DNA of 64,000 nt from Marinobacter azerbaijanicus (lineage in GTDB: Bacteria > Pseudomonadota > Gammaproteobacteria > Pseudomonadales > Oleiphilaceae). The first letter of the stretch is position 1; every line of letters starts with the position of its first letter. The position numbers were made by a program, and so were the translations under genes. This document shows, piece by piece, positions 46,794-56,265 of this stretch. The stretch is taken from contig NZ_JASSVS010000001.1 of the NCBI RefSeq assembly GCF_030250645.1, positions 62,001 through 126,000 of the forward strand, written 5' to 3'. The notes under the pieces are model-generated. The model did not search any database and was not told the origin of the DNA. It worked only from the letters and a program-made list of their open reading frames with translations.

Positions 46794-46898
46794 CTATTGA
46801 CCGGAAACCCACACCACCGCAAAAGCAACCACAAGCATTATCAGCAACACAGCCGCTACTGCGTCTGCCTGGCTATCTGAACGTACCGTCTTCTTCAT
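46794..46898 (-). CDS. 34-residue single-span membrane protein
   Basis: A very short ORF: MKKTVRSDSQADAVAA, then a hydrophobic helix (residues 15-31) ending WVSGQ. The positive-inside start and clean helix look like a genuine small membrane protein, and I recall similar DSQADA-type ORFs near cysI in relatives. A modest ribosome site (GGGAAAAGACT) precedes the ATG. It is convergent with DUF2970 and divergent from cysI. Between it and cysI (46899-47119) is an AT-rich promoter region without further genes. Confidence 0.5.
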   Translation of the reverse strand: MKKTVRSDSQADAVAAVLLIMLVVAFAVVWVSGQ

Positions 46899-47119
46899 AG
46901 TCTTTTCCCGTCTGTCTTGTTATGTGTTTTTTCGAGCACGCCTTTCTAAAACTAAGCTGAAAATTGACATCCGTCCAGCAATATCTGACTTTCTATATCA
47001 CCTAAATCGATAAACATATTTTGAAATAATCATTTTAAGAATAATGGCACGGTGATATTCTCCTCCGCAAGAACAGGCACGAAAGCCGTATTTCCAGCGT
47101 TTCAGCAGGACGTTCCACT

Positions 47120-48772
47120 ATGTATGTTTATGACGAACACGATCGGCAGATAGCTGCCGAGCGCGTTGAACAATTCCGTGACCAGACCGAGAGGGCTCTG
47201 GCTGGCGAGCTGCGTGAAGACGAGTTTCTTCCACTGCGACTTCAGAACGGGTTGTATGTACAGCGTCTTGCGCCAATGTTGCGTATCGCCGTTCCCTACG
47301 GAATGCTCCGTTCTGCACAGCTGCGCCGATTGGCCCGCATAACACGGGACTATGACAAAGGTTATGCCCACTTTACAACCCGCCAGAACGTTCAGCTTAA
47401 CTGGCCGGCCATTGAAGATGTGCCAGACATACTCGCTGAACTGGCGGAAGTGGAGATGCATGCCAACCAGACCAGCGGCAATTGCATCCGTAACACCACA
47501 ACCGACCAGTTTTCCGGGGTCCAGGCGGACGAAATAACCGACCCCCGCCCCTATTGCGAGATTATCCGCCAGTGGTCGACTTTCCACCCGGAGTTTGCCT
47601 TTCTGCCACGCAAGTTCAAGGTGGCCGTGAATGCCTCCGAGCATACAGACCGCGCTGCCATCCAGGTTCATGACATTGGCCTGCAGATCGTCCGCAATGA
47701 TCAGGGCGAGCTGGGCTTCCGCGTCCACGTGGGAGGCGGTCTTGGTCGTACCCCGATGGTGGGGCCAGTGATTCGCGAGTTCCTGCCAGAGCTGGATCTC
47801 CTGACCTACCTGGAAGCCGTATTGCGTGTGTATAACCGCTACGGGCGCCGGGACAACAAGTTCAAGGCGCGCATCAAGATCCTGGTCAAGGCACTGACGC
47901 CGGAAGGCTTCGCGGCGAAGGTGGAAGACGAATGGTCCCATATCAAGGACTCGCCTACCCGCCTGACCGAAGACGCAATCAACCAGTTCAAGGGCTACTT
48001 CACGGAGCCGGACTACCAGCAGGTTCCCGATGTAACGGACACCCTGGCGGCCCAGCGTTTCGAGAACCGCGAGTTTGACCAGTGGATCACCCATAACGTG
48101 GACACCCACAAGAAGCCCGGGTATGCCATCGTTTCGCTGACCATGAAGAAGACCGGCACGCCTCCGGGTGATGTCAGTGACCGCCAGCTCGAGCAGATTG
48201 CTGACCTGGCCGATGAATACAGCTTTGGTGAGATCCGGGTAACGCACCAGCAGAACGTGGTTCTGGCTGATGTGAGAAAGGACCGGTTATTCGAGCTCTG
48301 GCAGGCCATTACGCCAATGGGATTTGCCACTGCCAACCTCAACACCCTGACCGATGTCATCTGCTGCCCGGGTGGCGACTATTGCGCCCTCGCCAATGCC
48401 AAGTCCATCCCTGTTGCGGAGGCGATTCAGCGCCAGTTCGACAACATGGATTACCTGTATGACATCGGCAACATCGACCTGAATATCTCCGGTTGCATGA
48501 ATGCCTGCGGCCACCACCACGTGGGTAATATTGGCGTGCTTGGCGTCGACAAGAAAGGCCAGGAGTTCTACCAGATCAGCCTGGGCGGTTCCTCCCATCA
48601 CGATGCCGCCGTGGGCAAGATTCTGGGGCCATCTTTCGCCCGTGACGACATGCCGGAAGTGATACAGAAAATCATTGATGTGTACGTCGATAACCGGACC
48701 GAGGAAGAGCCTTTCCTGGACACCTATCGCCGTATTGGCATTGAGCCATTCAAGGAGCGGGTGTATGCCTGA
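47120..48772 (+). CDS. cysI: Sulfite reductase hemoprotein
   Basis: A 550-residue siroheme and 4Fe-4S reductase of the nitrite/sulfite reductase family. Two ferredoxin-like repeats (HFTTRQNVQLNWP; RVTHQQNVVLADV) each precede a core, and the cluster cysteines are CCPGGDYC and CMNACGHHH. It reduces sulfite to sulfide for cysteine synthesis. Pairing with DUF934, as in Pseudomonas, supports sulfite rather than nitrite. An AT-rich leader suggests CysB-type control, not shown. Confidence 0.92.
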   Translation: MYVYDEHDRQIAAERVEQFRDQTERALAGELREDEFLPLRLQNGLYVQRLAPMLRIAVPYGMLRSAQLRRLARITRDYDKGYAHFTTRQNVQLNWPAIEDVPDILAELAEVEMHANQTSGNCIRNTTTDQFSGVQADEITDPRPYCEIIRQWSTFHPEFAFLPRKFKVAVNASEHTDRAAIQVHDIGLQIVRNDQGELGFRVHVGGGLGRTPMVGPVIREFLPELDLLTYLEAVLRVYNRYGRRDNKFKARIKILVKALTPEGFAAKVEDEWSHIKDSPTRLTEDAINQFKGYFTEPDYQQVPDVTDTLAAQRFENREFDQWITHNVDTHKKPGYAIVSLTMKKTGTPPGDVSDRQLEQIADLADEYSFGEIRVTHQQNVVLADVRKDRLFELWQAITPMGFATANLNTLTDVICCPGGDYCALANAKSIPVAEAIQRQFDNMDYLYDIGNIDLNISGCMNACGHHHVGNIGVLGVDKKGQEFYQISLGGSSHHDAAVGKILGPSFARDDMPEVIQKIIDVYVDNRTEEEPFLDTYRRIGIEPFKERVYA

Positions 48773-49268
48773 TGTAATTACCAGTGACGGAAACATCCGT
48801 CAGGATAATTGGGTTGTTGTTCCCAGGCCGGCTGAAGGTGAGTCCCTGGATGTCCCTCATCAGCCGGCACTCATCCCCGCTGATCTGTGGCTTGCGGGCA
48901 AGGAGCACTATGAGGACCGGGATGATATCGGGGTCTGGCTCGACAGCCATGAGGAACCGGAGATGCTGGCAGGCGTAGTCAACGAGTTGCCGGTGATTGC
49001 GGTGAACTTCCCGAAGTTCAGTGATGGTCGCGGGTATAGCATTGCGCGAATACTTCGTGAGCGCCTGTACTATCGCCATGAGCTGCGTGCCGTGGGCGAT
49101 GTTCTTCTGGACCAGCTTCAGTTTATGAAGCGCTGCGGCTTTGACACCTACGTGCTGCGGGCGGACAAGGACATCAACAAGGCAGCACGCTGTCTGAATT
49201 TCTTTACCCAGGGTTATCAGGCGGCTACGGACACGGATGTACCCCTGTTCCGCCGCCGGGCTTCCTGA
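48765..49268 (+). CDS. DUF934 protein, sulfite-reductase partner
   Basis: A 167-residue protein of the DUF934 family (FPKFSDGRGYSIARILRERLYYRHELRAVGDVLLDQL; MKRCGFDTY). It regularly follows cysI and is thought to assist sulfite reduction; the mechanism is unknown. ATG at 48765 overlaps the cysI end by 8 bases, so translation is coupled. The open frame reaches further upstream to 48675 but only within cysI. Confidence 0.9.
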   Translation: MPDVITSDGNIRQDNWVVVPRPAEGESLDVPHQPALIPADLWLAGKEHYEDRDDIGVWLDSHEEPEMLAGVVNELPVIAVNFPKFSDGRGYSIARILRERLYYRHELRAVGDVLLDQLQFMKRCGFDTYVLRADKDINKAARCLNFFTQGYQAATDTDVPLFRRRAS

Positions 49269-49287
49269 GTTTTTTGACTCCCCTGAC

Positions 49288-49396
49288 GAACAAAGAGGGG
49301 GCCGGTAACCAAAACACGCCTCAAGACGTCCTGTTCGGCTTGGGCTCCGCCATCCATGGCTCCGCACAGTTTTGGTTACCGGCCCCCTCTTTGTTC
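49288..49396. repeat. Long perfect inverted repeat (28-bp arms)
   Basis: Bases 49288-49315 (starting GAACAAAGAGGGGGCCGG) are exactly complementary to 49369-49396, enclosing 53 bases with no ORF. It follows the DUF934 gene and could serve as terminator. The size and perfect arms look more like a non-autonomous mobile element (MITE-like) or mobile palindrome. Confidence 0.8.
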
Positions 49397-49421
49397 TCGT
49401 GAACCTTTCGCTCAGAAATCT

Positions 49422-49513
49422 GTCGGATTACGGCTTCGCCTAATCCGACCTACGCCCCGGGCACCTCGTGCCCAATCAAACGTAGGTCGGATTAGCCAAA
49501 GGCGTAATCCGAC
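49422..49513. repeat. Inverted REP pair
   Basis: Two REP palindromes face each other. One runs from GTCGGATTACGG to CCGACCTAC (49422-49453). The other runs from GTAGGTCGGATTAG to CGTAATCCGAC (49482-49513). They carry the same GTAG foot and GTCGGATTA stem as the tandem repeats at 7516-7715 but differ in the loops. Confidence 0.82.
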
Positions 49514-49522
49514 AACCGATCT

Positions 49523-50521
49523 TTATCTGGAATGATCCAGAACGATCTTCCCGGACGACTCACCTTCCAGGAAGGCCTTCAAGGCACTATCCAGCTCACC
49601 ACGCCCAATATCACGGGCCGAGGCCTCCGTCTTTTTGCACGCCCACTCACCGGCAAATTTGTCCCACACCGCCTGCTTCTCGGACAGCGGAATTTCCACC
49701 GAATCCACACCCAGCAGGTTGTTTCCCCGCAGAATAAACGGCAGCACGGTGGTTTCCAGTTGTGGGCCCGCAACCAGGCCGCAGCAGGAGACAGAGCCGC
49801 CGGGATGGATCTGTTTCAACAGTTCCGCAAGCGGGCCGCCGCCGACCGTATCCACGGCATTGGCGAAGACCGGCTTCAGTAGCGGCTTCTTTTCGGTAGC
49901 TAAAGCGTCGCGGCCCAACACTTCGGGCGCGCCAAGGTTCCTGAGCGCGTCGGCCTGGTCCTGCTTGCCGCTGATAGCCACAACTTCAAAGCCGAGGTTC
50001 GCAAGCAGCTCCACGGCCACACTGCCTACTGCACCGCTGGCGCCGCTTACCGCGACTTTGCCCTGCTCAGGGGCGGCACCCATCGTCAGCAGTTTCTTTA
50101 CACACAGCCCAGCCGTCAGTCCGGCCGTGCCGTAGATCATCGCAGTGCGGGCGTCCCAGCCCTCGGGCATGGCCACACACCAGTCGGCCGGCACACGGAT
50201 GTATTCCCCAAAACCGCCGTCGGTATTCATGCCCAGGTCGTAACCGGTGACTAGTACCTTGTCGCCTGCTGAGAATGGGCCTGAAGAAGCTTCCACCACT
50301 TCACCGGCCGCGTCTATTCCAGGTGTATGGGGAAATTTCCGAGTAACGCCCTTGTTGCCGGAAGCGGACAAAGCGTCCTTGTAATTAAGGGAAGAATGAC
50401 TGACCCGGATCAGCACGTCATTCTCGGGCAGGTCCGATACGCGTAACGTCTGCTCGGAACCGATGTACTCGCCATCCTTTTCCTGGACGCGCCATGCCTT
50501 GAACTCGGTGTCGTTTGTCAT
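49523..50521 (-). CDS. YhdH/YhfP-type quinone oxidoreductase (MDR)
   Basis: A 332-residue medium-chain dehydrogenase/reductase without the zinc cysteines of alcohol dehydrogenases. Visible are SSLNYKDALS, HTPGIDAAGEVV and the NADPH-binding AVSGASGAVGSVAVELLANLG. YhdH reduces acrylyl-CoA in some bacteria; the substrate here is unknown. I chose ATG at 50521, preceded by GGGGAAAG, rather than the extended frame to 50611. It follows sohB by 25 bases. Confidence 0.88.
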   Translation of the reverse strand: MTNDTEFKAWRVQEKDGEYIGSEQTLRVSDLPENDVLIRVSHSSLNYKDALSASGNKGVTRKFPHTPGIDAAGEVVEASSGPFSAGDKVLVTGYDLGMNTDGGFGEYIRVPADWCVAMPEGWDARTAMIYGTAGLTAGLCVKKLLTMGAAPEQGKVAVSGASGAVGSVAVELLANLGFEVVAISGKQDQADALRNLGAPEVLGRDALATEKKPLLKPVFANAVDTVGGGPLAELLKQIHPGGSVSCCGLVAGPQLETTVLPFILRGNNLLGVDSVEIPLSEKQAVWDKFAGEWACKKTEASARDIGRGELDSALKAFLEGESSGKIVLDHSR

Positions 50522-50546
50522 GGTTCTTTCCCCGTTGTTGTTGGCT

Positions 50547-51611
50547 CTATTGGATTTTCTGGTTACGGAAGGCGCCCAGTACCCGCCATACGGTGTGCTC
50601 AAGTGCCGCACTGGTGGCCAGGCCGAGCTTTTCCGGTAATGTGCGTTTGCGTTGATAACTTACCGAGATTACGTCCGCACGCTCACAGGCTTCAATAAGA
50701 AATTCGTCGGAGGTTTTGATCTCGTCGATCAGATTCACCTGAAGAGCGCGCTGGCCGAACCAGATGTCGCCGTTGGCAACCGCTGCCATATCCAGACCCG
50801 GACGGCGCTCACCAACATATTCCTTGAAAAGAACGTGAGTGTCTTCAAGGTCTTCCAGGAACTTCGCCCTGCCCTTGTCGGTATTCTCACCAAAAATCGT
50901 GAGTGTCCGCTTGTGCTCGCCGGCGGTCAGAACTTCAAAATCCACATCGTTCTTCTTCAGGAAACGATGGAAATTGGGTAGCTGCGCAACAACGCCAATG
51001 GAACCAAGAATGGCAAACGGGGAGGCTACGATGCGGTCCGCTACACAGGCCATCATGTAACCGCCGCTGGCCGCGACCTTGTCAACACAGACGGTCAGTT
51101 TGATGCCCTTGGAGCGAATCCGGTCCAGTTGAGCCGCTGCCAGGCCATACGAATGCACAAGCCCGCCACCACTTTCCAGACGGATGACGACTTCGTCGGT
51201 TTCCGGTTGGGCTACGCTCAGCACCGCTGTGATTGAGCGACGCAGGGAATCCGTGTCACTGGCCTTGATATCGCCGTCAAAATCCAGCACGTACACCTTG
51301 GGCTTTGCCTCATCTTCAACGTCGCCGGACTTGCGTTTTGCCTTGGCCGCCTTCTCTTTGGCCTTCTCCGCCTTTTTACGGGCCTTTTCGAAGACCTTTC
51401 GCTCAGATTCGCTACGCAGCCTGGCCTGAAGAGATTCCCTCAGCTTGCGGTACTTTTCATTCAGCTTGCGAACCCGGAGCTCCCCATCCTCCTCGTGATC
51501 GCCCTTGTCTTTCTGGGCGGCGGACATAATCACGGAAATGACGACCATCACCGCCACCACCAGGGTGACCGTTTTGGCAATAAACAAACCGAACTCTGTC
51601 AGAAATTCCAA
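50547..51611 (-). CDS. sohB: SohB, membrane-anchored serine protease (S49)
   Basis: A 354-residue inner-membrane protease of the signal-peptide-peptidase family. It has an N-terminal membrane helix (residues 5-30), a highly charged Lys/Glu/Ala coiled coil (about 60-100), and the ClpP-like domain with SGGGLVHSYG, catalytic Ser in DKVAASGGYMMA, and a downstream Lys region. I chose TTG at 51611, giving LEFLTEFGLFIAK as in E. coli SohB, with ribosome site TGGAGAAG. Longer frames up to 51794 are not conserved. Confidence 0.9.
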   Translation of the reverse strand: MEFLTEFGLFIAKTVTLVVAVMVVISVIMSAAQKDKGDHEEDGELRVRKLNEKYRKLRESLQARLRSESERKVFEKARKKAEKAKEKAAKAKRKSGDVEDEAKPKVYVLDFDGDIKASDTDSLRRSITAVLSVAQPETDEVVIRLESGGGLVHSYGLAAAQLDRIRSKGIKLTVCVDKVAASGGYMMACVADRIVASPFAILGSIGVVAQLPNFHRFLKKNDVDFEVLTAGEHKRTLTIFGENTDKGRAKFLEDLEDTHVLFKEYVGERRPGLDMAAVANGDIWFGQRALQVNLIDEIKTSDEFLIEACERADVISVSYQRKRTLPEKLGLATSAALEHTVWRVLGAFRNQKIQ

Positions 51612-51807
51612 GTTGCTTCTCCAGGATGATTCTTGAGCGCTCGATTGTAACTGAGGTGCCCGTAGGTACAACCCATCACGGCAAGAAAGAAAATTAAAAC
51701 AAGCGTTCGATCGAGCTTGACACTGCTTTTGTCTCACCCTAAAGTCGAATGCTACGTCGGCCTCACCGCCGTAATACGCCAAGACAAACATCAATAAGGG
51801 TAAAATA

Positions 51808-52122
51808 ATGTCTGTAGCTCAAGTATTTGAAAAGCTCGAACAGAATTTCAACGCAGACGCCGCTGAAGGCCTGGATCTGGTATTTCAGTTCGATATTGAG
51901 GACGACAAAACCTATCATGTGGTTATCAAGGATGGCACCTGCAAGGCCGCCGAAGGCGCACACGACGACCCTTCTGTCACACTGATCATGAATTCCGAAA
52001 CCCTGCAGGGAATTGTGTCAGGCGAAACCGACGGCATGCAGGCATTCATGGCTGGTCAGCTCCGCGCCGAAGGCGACATGATGCTGGCAACCAAGCTGGG
52101 TGAGCTGTTTAACATGGGCTGA
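51808..52122 (+). CDS. SCP2 sterol-carrier-domain protein
   Basis: A 104-residue stand-alone SCP2 domain, a small lipid-binding fold (VFQFDIEDDKTYHVVIKDG; DPSVTLIMNSETL; GQLRAEGDMMLATKLGELF). Bacterial members bind acyl chains or act as carriers; no sterol is implied. It diverges from sohB and is followed by a strong terminator, so it is a single-gene unit. Ribosome site TAAGGG precedes ATG. Confidence 0.92.
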   Translation: MSVAQVFEKLEQNFNADAAEGLDLVFQFDIEDDKTYHVVIKDGTCKAAEGAHDDPSVTLIMNSETLQGIVSGETDGMQAFMAGQLRAEGDMMLATKLGELFNMG

Positions 52123-52150
52123 TTGTCCAACAGGGACTCACCCATAAAAA

Positions 52151-52176
52151 AACCCTGCCAGCGGCAGGGTTTTTTA
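52151..52176. terminator. Bidirectional terminator
   Basis: Stem AACCCTGCC, loop AGC, stem GGCAGGGTT with A and T tracts on either side, between the SCP2 gene and convergent fimL. Confidence 0.92.
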
Positions 52177-52199
52177 TTTCCGTTGTCAGATGGTCTGCA

Positions 52200-53906
52200 T
52201 CAGAGCCCTACATCATCCAGTGAAGAGTCCGCGAGCCGCAACAGATCAGCATTCCGTTCCTCGCGACGGCCAATGCTTTCGATGTAATACTCAAGGGACG
52301 TAAGGGCATCCGCCAGCGCCTCAAGAACCTGGGGAGATGGTGCATCTCTGGCATCCAGCAGGCGCTCCTGGATAGAAGCAGCCACCCGCTCAAGCACAGA
52401 CGCGGCGCCCGGATCATCAAGCATATATAGCCCGCCCCAGATACTGTGGAGGGTTGCTGGCAGGTTGGCCAGGTGGAGCTTGTCATAGTCCGATTCAATA
52501 AACGCCGTGATGGCGCGTTTTGCCAGAGTTAACGCACTTCTGGCCTCATCAGCCACCACATATGTGGCCTCCTGAAGATAGAGCGACTCTTCCCGGTTTT
52601 TCTGTCCACCCGCCAGCGCATCCGTTTCCGAGGTGATACCACGGGTAACGATCTGCATGACGGCATCCTCAATGCCGAGTACGGAGTCGGCCAGCTTGTA
52701 CAGTTCGTCGTCCGCTGGCAGACGCTTCTCCTCTTCCCAGGTGCGCAGCTTGGCTGCCTCACCGCGGGCTATGGTGCCCAGCTGGTTCAGATCCAGCATG
52801 ACCAGCGTGTTTGCCATGCGCTCAAGGGCGTCAGCAATGGAAGACAGTTCGGCCAGGTCCGGTTCGATACCGCGCTCAACGATATCCAGCTTATCCTTGA
52901 GCTGATTCAGCTCGTCCTGCAATGCCGTGGACAGGGATTTCAGCACGTCCGCCCCGGGGCCATAGAGTCTGCGGGCGTGGGCATCAAGCATGGAGTCAGG
53001 AAATTCGGCCGGTGCGAGACGGAAAGCGGAAAGAATGGACGTAACCTCAGGATTTCCGGACCCACTCCGGTACAGCAGATACACCAGATCCCGGATCAGG
53101 GAATCGGGCGCATCCTTGGCAGTTGCCACCTTGCCAACGTAAACCACTTCCCGGGAGTACTTTTCGATCCGCATGAACATCCGCTTGCGGGCCTTGCTGA
53201 ACCCCATTGCGCGGTCAAGCATTGTATCCGCCACGACGGCCACCAGGCACCACATCTGTCCCATCGGCTGCCCCTTGCACAATCGGGCAAACCCCCGGGC
53301 TGCGCGACCAAAGAGCTTTTTGCTGACCACCTCGTTCTTTTCACGGAGTATGCCCAGCAGCGCCACCTGGAAGGTAAGCCGCATGCGGCGTGCCATTATC
53401 TCGTATTCGGCTTCGTTGCCCTCAAACGACTCAACTGAGAGCCCACCACAGAAATCAGGCCTGTCTTTCACATCAACGTCGAAGAAACAGGATTCAGGAT
53501 AGGGTTTTTCTTTTCTGGCTTCACGCAGATCGTTGATCACCGGCAACAAAAGCTCGGGGTGGTCTGCCCGCTGCTGATGGTAGTATTCGACGTAACGTCG
53601 CAGTATGAACAGGGCACTGTTAAGGGTGGTAAGAAGTATGTTCTTGTCGTCATTGGCGCCAACGGGAACGTCATTCGCCATACTGACGGCTTCCTGGCAC
53701 AACAAGGTACCGGCGCGCAACTCGACAAGAATGAAAATCCCGCGGAGCTGGTTCAGAAAATCCACACAGTTCTGCAGGTCCTCGCCGCTCTCCCGATTTT
53801 CCTGAAAGCGTTCCAGGCTGGACTCTGCCTGTTTTATGGTCTGCTCAATCTCACTCTTGACCAGATCAAATGACTGTGATTTCGTCGCCAGAGACGATTG
53901 AACCAT
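52200..53906 (-). CDS. fimL: FimL, twitching-motility scaffold
   Basis: A 568-residue protein resembling the N-terminal part of the chemotaxis kinase ChpA and the length of Pseudomonas FimL (about 565). It starts with a degenerate Hpt-like domain (residues 1-150, IEQTIKQAESSLERFQEN; LLQEA-like) and ends with another (about 440-560) but lacks the phosphorylatable His pattern. FimL links the Pil-Chp system, FimV and adenylate cyclase for type IV pili. The position near dnaQ/rnhA matches Pseudomonas, from memory. Confidence 0.85.
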   Translation of the reverse strand: MVQSSLATKSQSFDLVKSEIEQTIKQAESSLERFQENRESGEDLQNCVDFLNQLRGIFILVELRAGTLLCQEAVSMANDVPVGANDDKNILLTTLNSALFILRRYVEYYHQQRADHPELLLPVINDLREARKEKPYPESCFFDVDVKDRPDFCGGLSVESFEGNEAEYEIMARRMRLTFQVALLGILREKNEVVSKKLFGRAARGFARLCKGQPMGQMWCLVAVVADTMLDRAMGFSKARKRMFMRIEKYSREVVYVGKVATAKDAPDSLIRDLVYLLYRSGSGNPEVTSILSAFRLAPAEFPDSMLDAHARRLYGPGADVLKSLSTALQDELNQLKDKLDIVERGIEPDLAELSSIADALERMANTLVMLDLNQLGTIARGEAAKLRTWEEEKRLPADDELYKLADSVLGIEDAVMQIVTRGITSETDALAGGQKNREESLYLQEATYVVADEARSALTLAKRAITAFIESDYDKLHLANLPATLHSIWGGLYMLDDPGAASVLERVAASIQERLLDARDAPSPQVLEALADALTSLEYYIESIGRREERNADLLRLADSSLDDVGL

Positions 53907-54021
53907 AAACGCTTCCTGTAATTTGTGCGGAAACTACCGCGTCCTGTTCTTGGAATGTGACCCTTTCGGTTTTTCCGGGGCCTTTTTTATGAGCCAGATT
54001 TACCCTTCCCGACTAAAATAA

Positions 54022-54045
54022 AAGTTCGCGAAAACTCGCGAACTT
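54022..54045 (-). terminator. Terminator of dnaQ
   Basis: Stem AAGTTCGCG, 6-base loop, CGCGAACTT; read leftward it is followed by TTATTTTAG. It lies 110 bases after dnaQ. The interval 53907-54155 otherwise contains the fimL promoter region and no gene. Confidence 0.8.
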
Positions 54046-54155
54046 ATCATTACTTATAACACAAAACTCAAGTAGCTCAAGAAAGCAGGAATGTAACAAA
54101 AAGTACAGTCCGGCACAGTTCTCATTGCAGGTGAGTAATAGGCGCCAGGTTTCCG

Positions 54156-54869
54156 TTATTCTTTTGTGGCCAGCTTGTCCCAGACCGTTCCACCCGCCTG
54201 TTTGGCGAGCAGAGCCATGAATTCTTCGTGGGCGGAGGTTTCTTCATTGCTCGCCCGGACAACGGTAAGCGGTTTGCGTTCTCGCGCCAGGCGGCGGATG
54301 CCCCCTGCGCCACCAGCCTCATCACTGCCAGCGTCCAGTGACAGAGCTGTCTGACCGCCAGTCAGCAGAAGGTAGACTTCTGCAAGAATCTCGGCGTCGA
54401 GCAGAGCGCCGTGGAGATCCCGGCTGCTGTTGTCCACGCCATAGCGTTTACACAGGGCGTCAAGATTATTTTTCTGGCCCGGGTGTTTTTTTCTGGCGAT
54501 GGCGAGGGAATCCACCACGCCGCAGTGATCCGCGGTTTTGCGCACCGGTTTCAGGCGTGCAAATTCCGAATCCATGAACCCAATGTCGAACGCGGCGTTA
54601 TGAATCACGAGTTCGGCGCCCTTGATGAAGTCGAAGAATTCATCCGCGATTTCGGAAAATTTTGGTTTATCGGCGAGAAACTCGTTGGTAATTCCGTGGA
54701 CAGTAATCGCCTCGGCTTCCACTTCCCTTTCCGGGTTGATATACACGTGATAGTGGCGCCCGGTGGTCTGGCGCTCCATCAGTTCCACACAGCCTATTTC
54801 GATAATCCGGTGCCCTTCTGCCGGGTCAATACCGGTTGTTTCTGTATCCAGTACAATCTGTCTCATCAT
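54156..54869 (-). CDS. dnaQ: DNA polymerase III epsilon subunit (proofreading)
   Basis: A 237-residue 3'-5' exonuclease with the DEDDh set: DTETTG (Exo I, residues 8-13), HNAAFDIGFMD (Exo II), and HGALLDAEILAEVY (Exo III with catalytic His and Asp). The C-terminal tail, used to bind the alpha subunit, is present. It lies 12 bases after rnhA and is probably co-transcribed with it. The first of two Met is annotated; the second is equally possible. Confidence 0.95.
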   Translation of the reverse strand: MMRQIVLDTETTGIDPAEGHRIIEIGCVELMERQTTGRHYHVYINPEREVEAEAITVHGITNEFLADKPKFSEIADEFFDFIKGAELVIHNAAFDIGFMDSEFARLKPVRKTADHCGVVDSLAIARKKHPGQKNNLDALCKRYGVDNSSRDLHGALLDAEILAEVYLLLTGGQTALSLDAGSDEAGGAGGIRRLARERKPLTVVRASNEETSAHEEFMALLAKQAGGTVWDKLATKE

Positions 54870-54881
54870 CCACCCTGTCTG

Positions 54882-55331
54882 TTACGCGTTGGCCAGTTCT
54901 TCCACGCCACGATTGGCAAGTTCGTCCGCCAGTTCATTCCCGGCGTTACCGGAGTGCCCTTTCACCCAGTGCCAGTTCACCTTATGCCTAGACACCTCGC
55001 TGTCCAGCTCGCGCCAGAGGTCCTCGTTCTTGACCGGTTTTTTCGCCGAGGTTTTCCAGCCGTTTCGCTTCCAGCCATGCATCCACTCGGTAATTCCCTT
55101 GCGAACATACTGAGAATCGGTATACAGCTCCACCTCACAGGGCCGTTTCAGTGCTTTCAGGCCCCGTATGGCTGCCATCAGCTCCATCCTGTTGTTGGTT
55201 GTATTGGCCTCGCCGCCATGTAATTTCTTACTGGCGCTGCCATAGCTCAGCACCACACCCCAACCTCCCGGCCCCGGATTGCCCTTGCAGGCGCCATCGG
55301 TATAGAGAACAACCTTACCGGTCATCAGCAT
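54882..55331 (-). CDS. rnhA: Ribonuclease HI
   Basis: A 149-residue enzyme degrading RNA in RNA-DNA hybrids. The catalytic set is visible: Asp in [16 protein letters not shown], Glu in NRMELMAA, Asp in YTDSQYV, and the C-terminal His/Asp in [14 protein letters not shown]. It overlaps the methyltransferase end by 7 bases. MTGKVVLY at the third codon is an alternative start. Confidence 0.96.
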   Translation of the reverse strand: MLMTGKVVLYTDGACKGNPGPGGWGVVLSYGSASKKLHGGEANTTNNRMELMAAIRGLKALKRPCEVELYTDSQYVRKGITEWMHGWKRNGWKTSAKKPVKNEDLWRELDSEVSRHKVNWHWVKGHSGNAGNELADELANRGVEELANA

Positions 55332-56146
55332 TCCTCGATATGTTTATGATTAAGCATGGCGCCACCGCCGGTCCGGCCCTTTCCGGGATAGATGCGGGAC
55401 GCTCCAACGGTGCCCCTTCCCGGCAGCGCTATGACCTTGTTACTTTGCCACACCGGTTTGCGGGGGATTCTGGAGTAAACCCGTTTTTTCGCAAGGATAC
55501 AGTAATAGGCGCCTACCGGCAGGAACCGGTTTCCACAAACCCGCTCCATTATCCCCCCGCGCTCATTCAGTACCGCTCCCTGAAGCGGGACCTGAAAGAA
55601 GGAAGACCCCGCGGATTCCACGGAGAAATCCAGCAACCGGAGCCAGTCTTCCATCCGGCGCCGCATCATGAAGCGACCACCCCAGGGGCCTCCGCGATAC
55701 CGGGACATCAACTTCCTGAGGCCCCAGAGACTGAACGGGTTGAATCCGATCAGTAGCATCATTCCCTCTCCCCTAAGAACCCGGGAAGCTTCACGCAAAG
55801 CCTGGTGAGGGTGGGGAGAGAAGTCAGCCGTGTGGTGAAGAATCACCAGATCCATGGAGTCCCCCGGAAAAGGAAGCTCATCAGCGTCACACACCGCCAC
55901 ACCATCCGGGATCACCGGATCCCAATTGGGGGTAGTGAGGATCCGCTGGGCAAAATCGGTTGTTGTCGCCAACGGGAGTCGGTGGCTGAGACCGACCTGC
56001 AGTTGCCGGGCACCGGAAAGCTTGCTGGCGTGATGCTCGACGCAGGCTCTCTGGTCCGCCAGAAGGGATTGTCCGAGCGGCGTCTGGAACCAGCTCTCAA
56101 AGCTGTCGTGTCGGGCAGAGTAGTCGACCTCACCTGCTTGGCTCAT
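55325..56146 (-). CDS. Class I SAM-dependent methyltransferase
   Basis: A 273-residue methyltransferase whose acidic and motif II-III stretches are seen ([57 protein letters not shown], read as segments). Substrate unknown. It sits in the conserved gloB / methyltransferase / rnhA / dnaQ block of gammaproteobacteria, where it is transcribed with rnhA. The glycine-rich motif I is not obvious, so the catalytic status is inferred from fold. Confidence 0.85.
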   Translation of the reverse strand: MSQAGEVDYSARHDSFESWFQTPLGQSLLADQRACVEHHASKLSGARQLQVGLSHRLPLATTTDFAQRILTTPNWDPVIPDGVAVCDADELPFPGDSMDLVILHHTADFSPHPHQALREASRVLRGEGMMLLIGFNPFSLWGLRKLMSRYRGGPWGGRFMMRRRMEDWLRLLDFSVESAGSSFFQVPLQGAVLNERGGIMERVCGNRFLPVGAYYCILAKKRVYSRIPRKPVWQSNKVIALPGRGTVGASRIYPGKGRTGGGAMLNHKHIEEC

Positions 56147-56265
56147 TGCTGCGTTCCCTTTTTTCAGTACGCGTTCAGTGCGCGTTCATTGCGGTCTCGG
56201 TGTTGGGACGCCGGGATTAATGAACTATGATAACAGTCACACTCTTATTACACATGTGGGAGCCT

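Noticed and set aside
47102..48247. Long minus-strand ORF inside cysI
   Set aside because: Antisense to a complete, conserved sulfite reductase; no recognisable motif or ribosome site.
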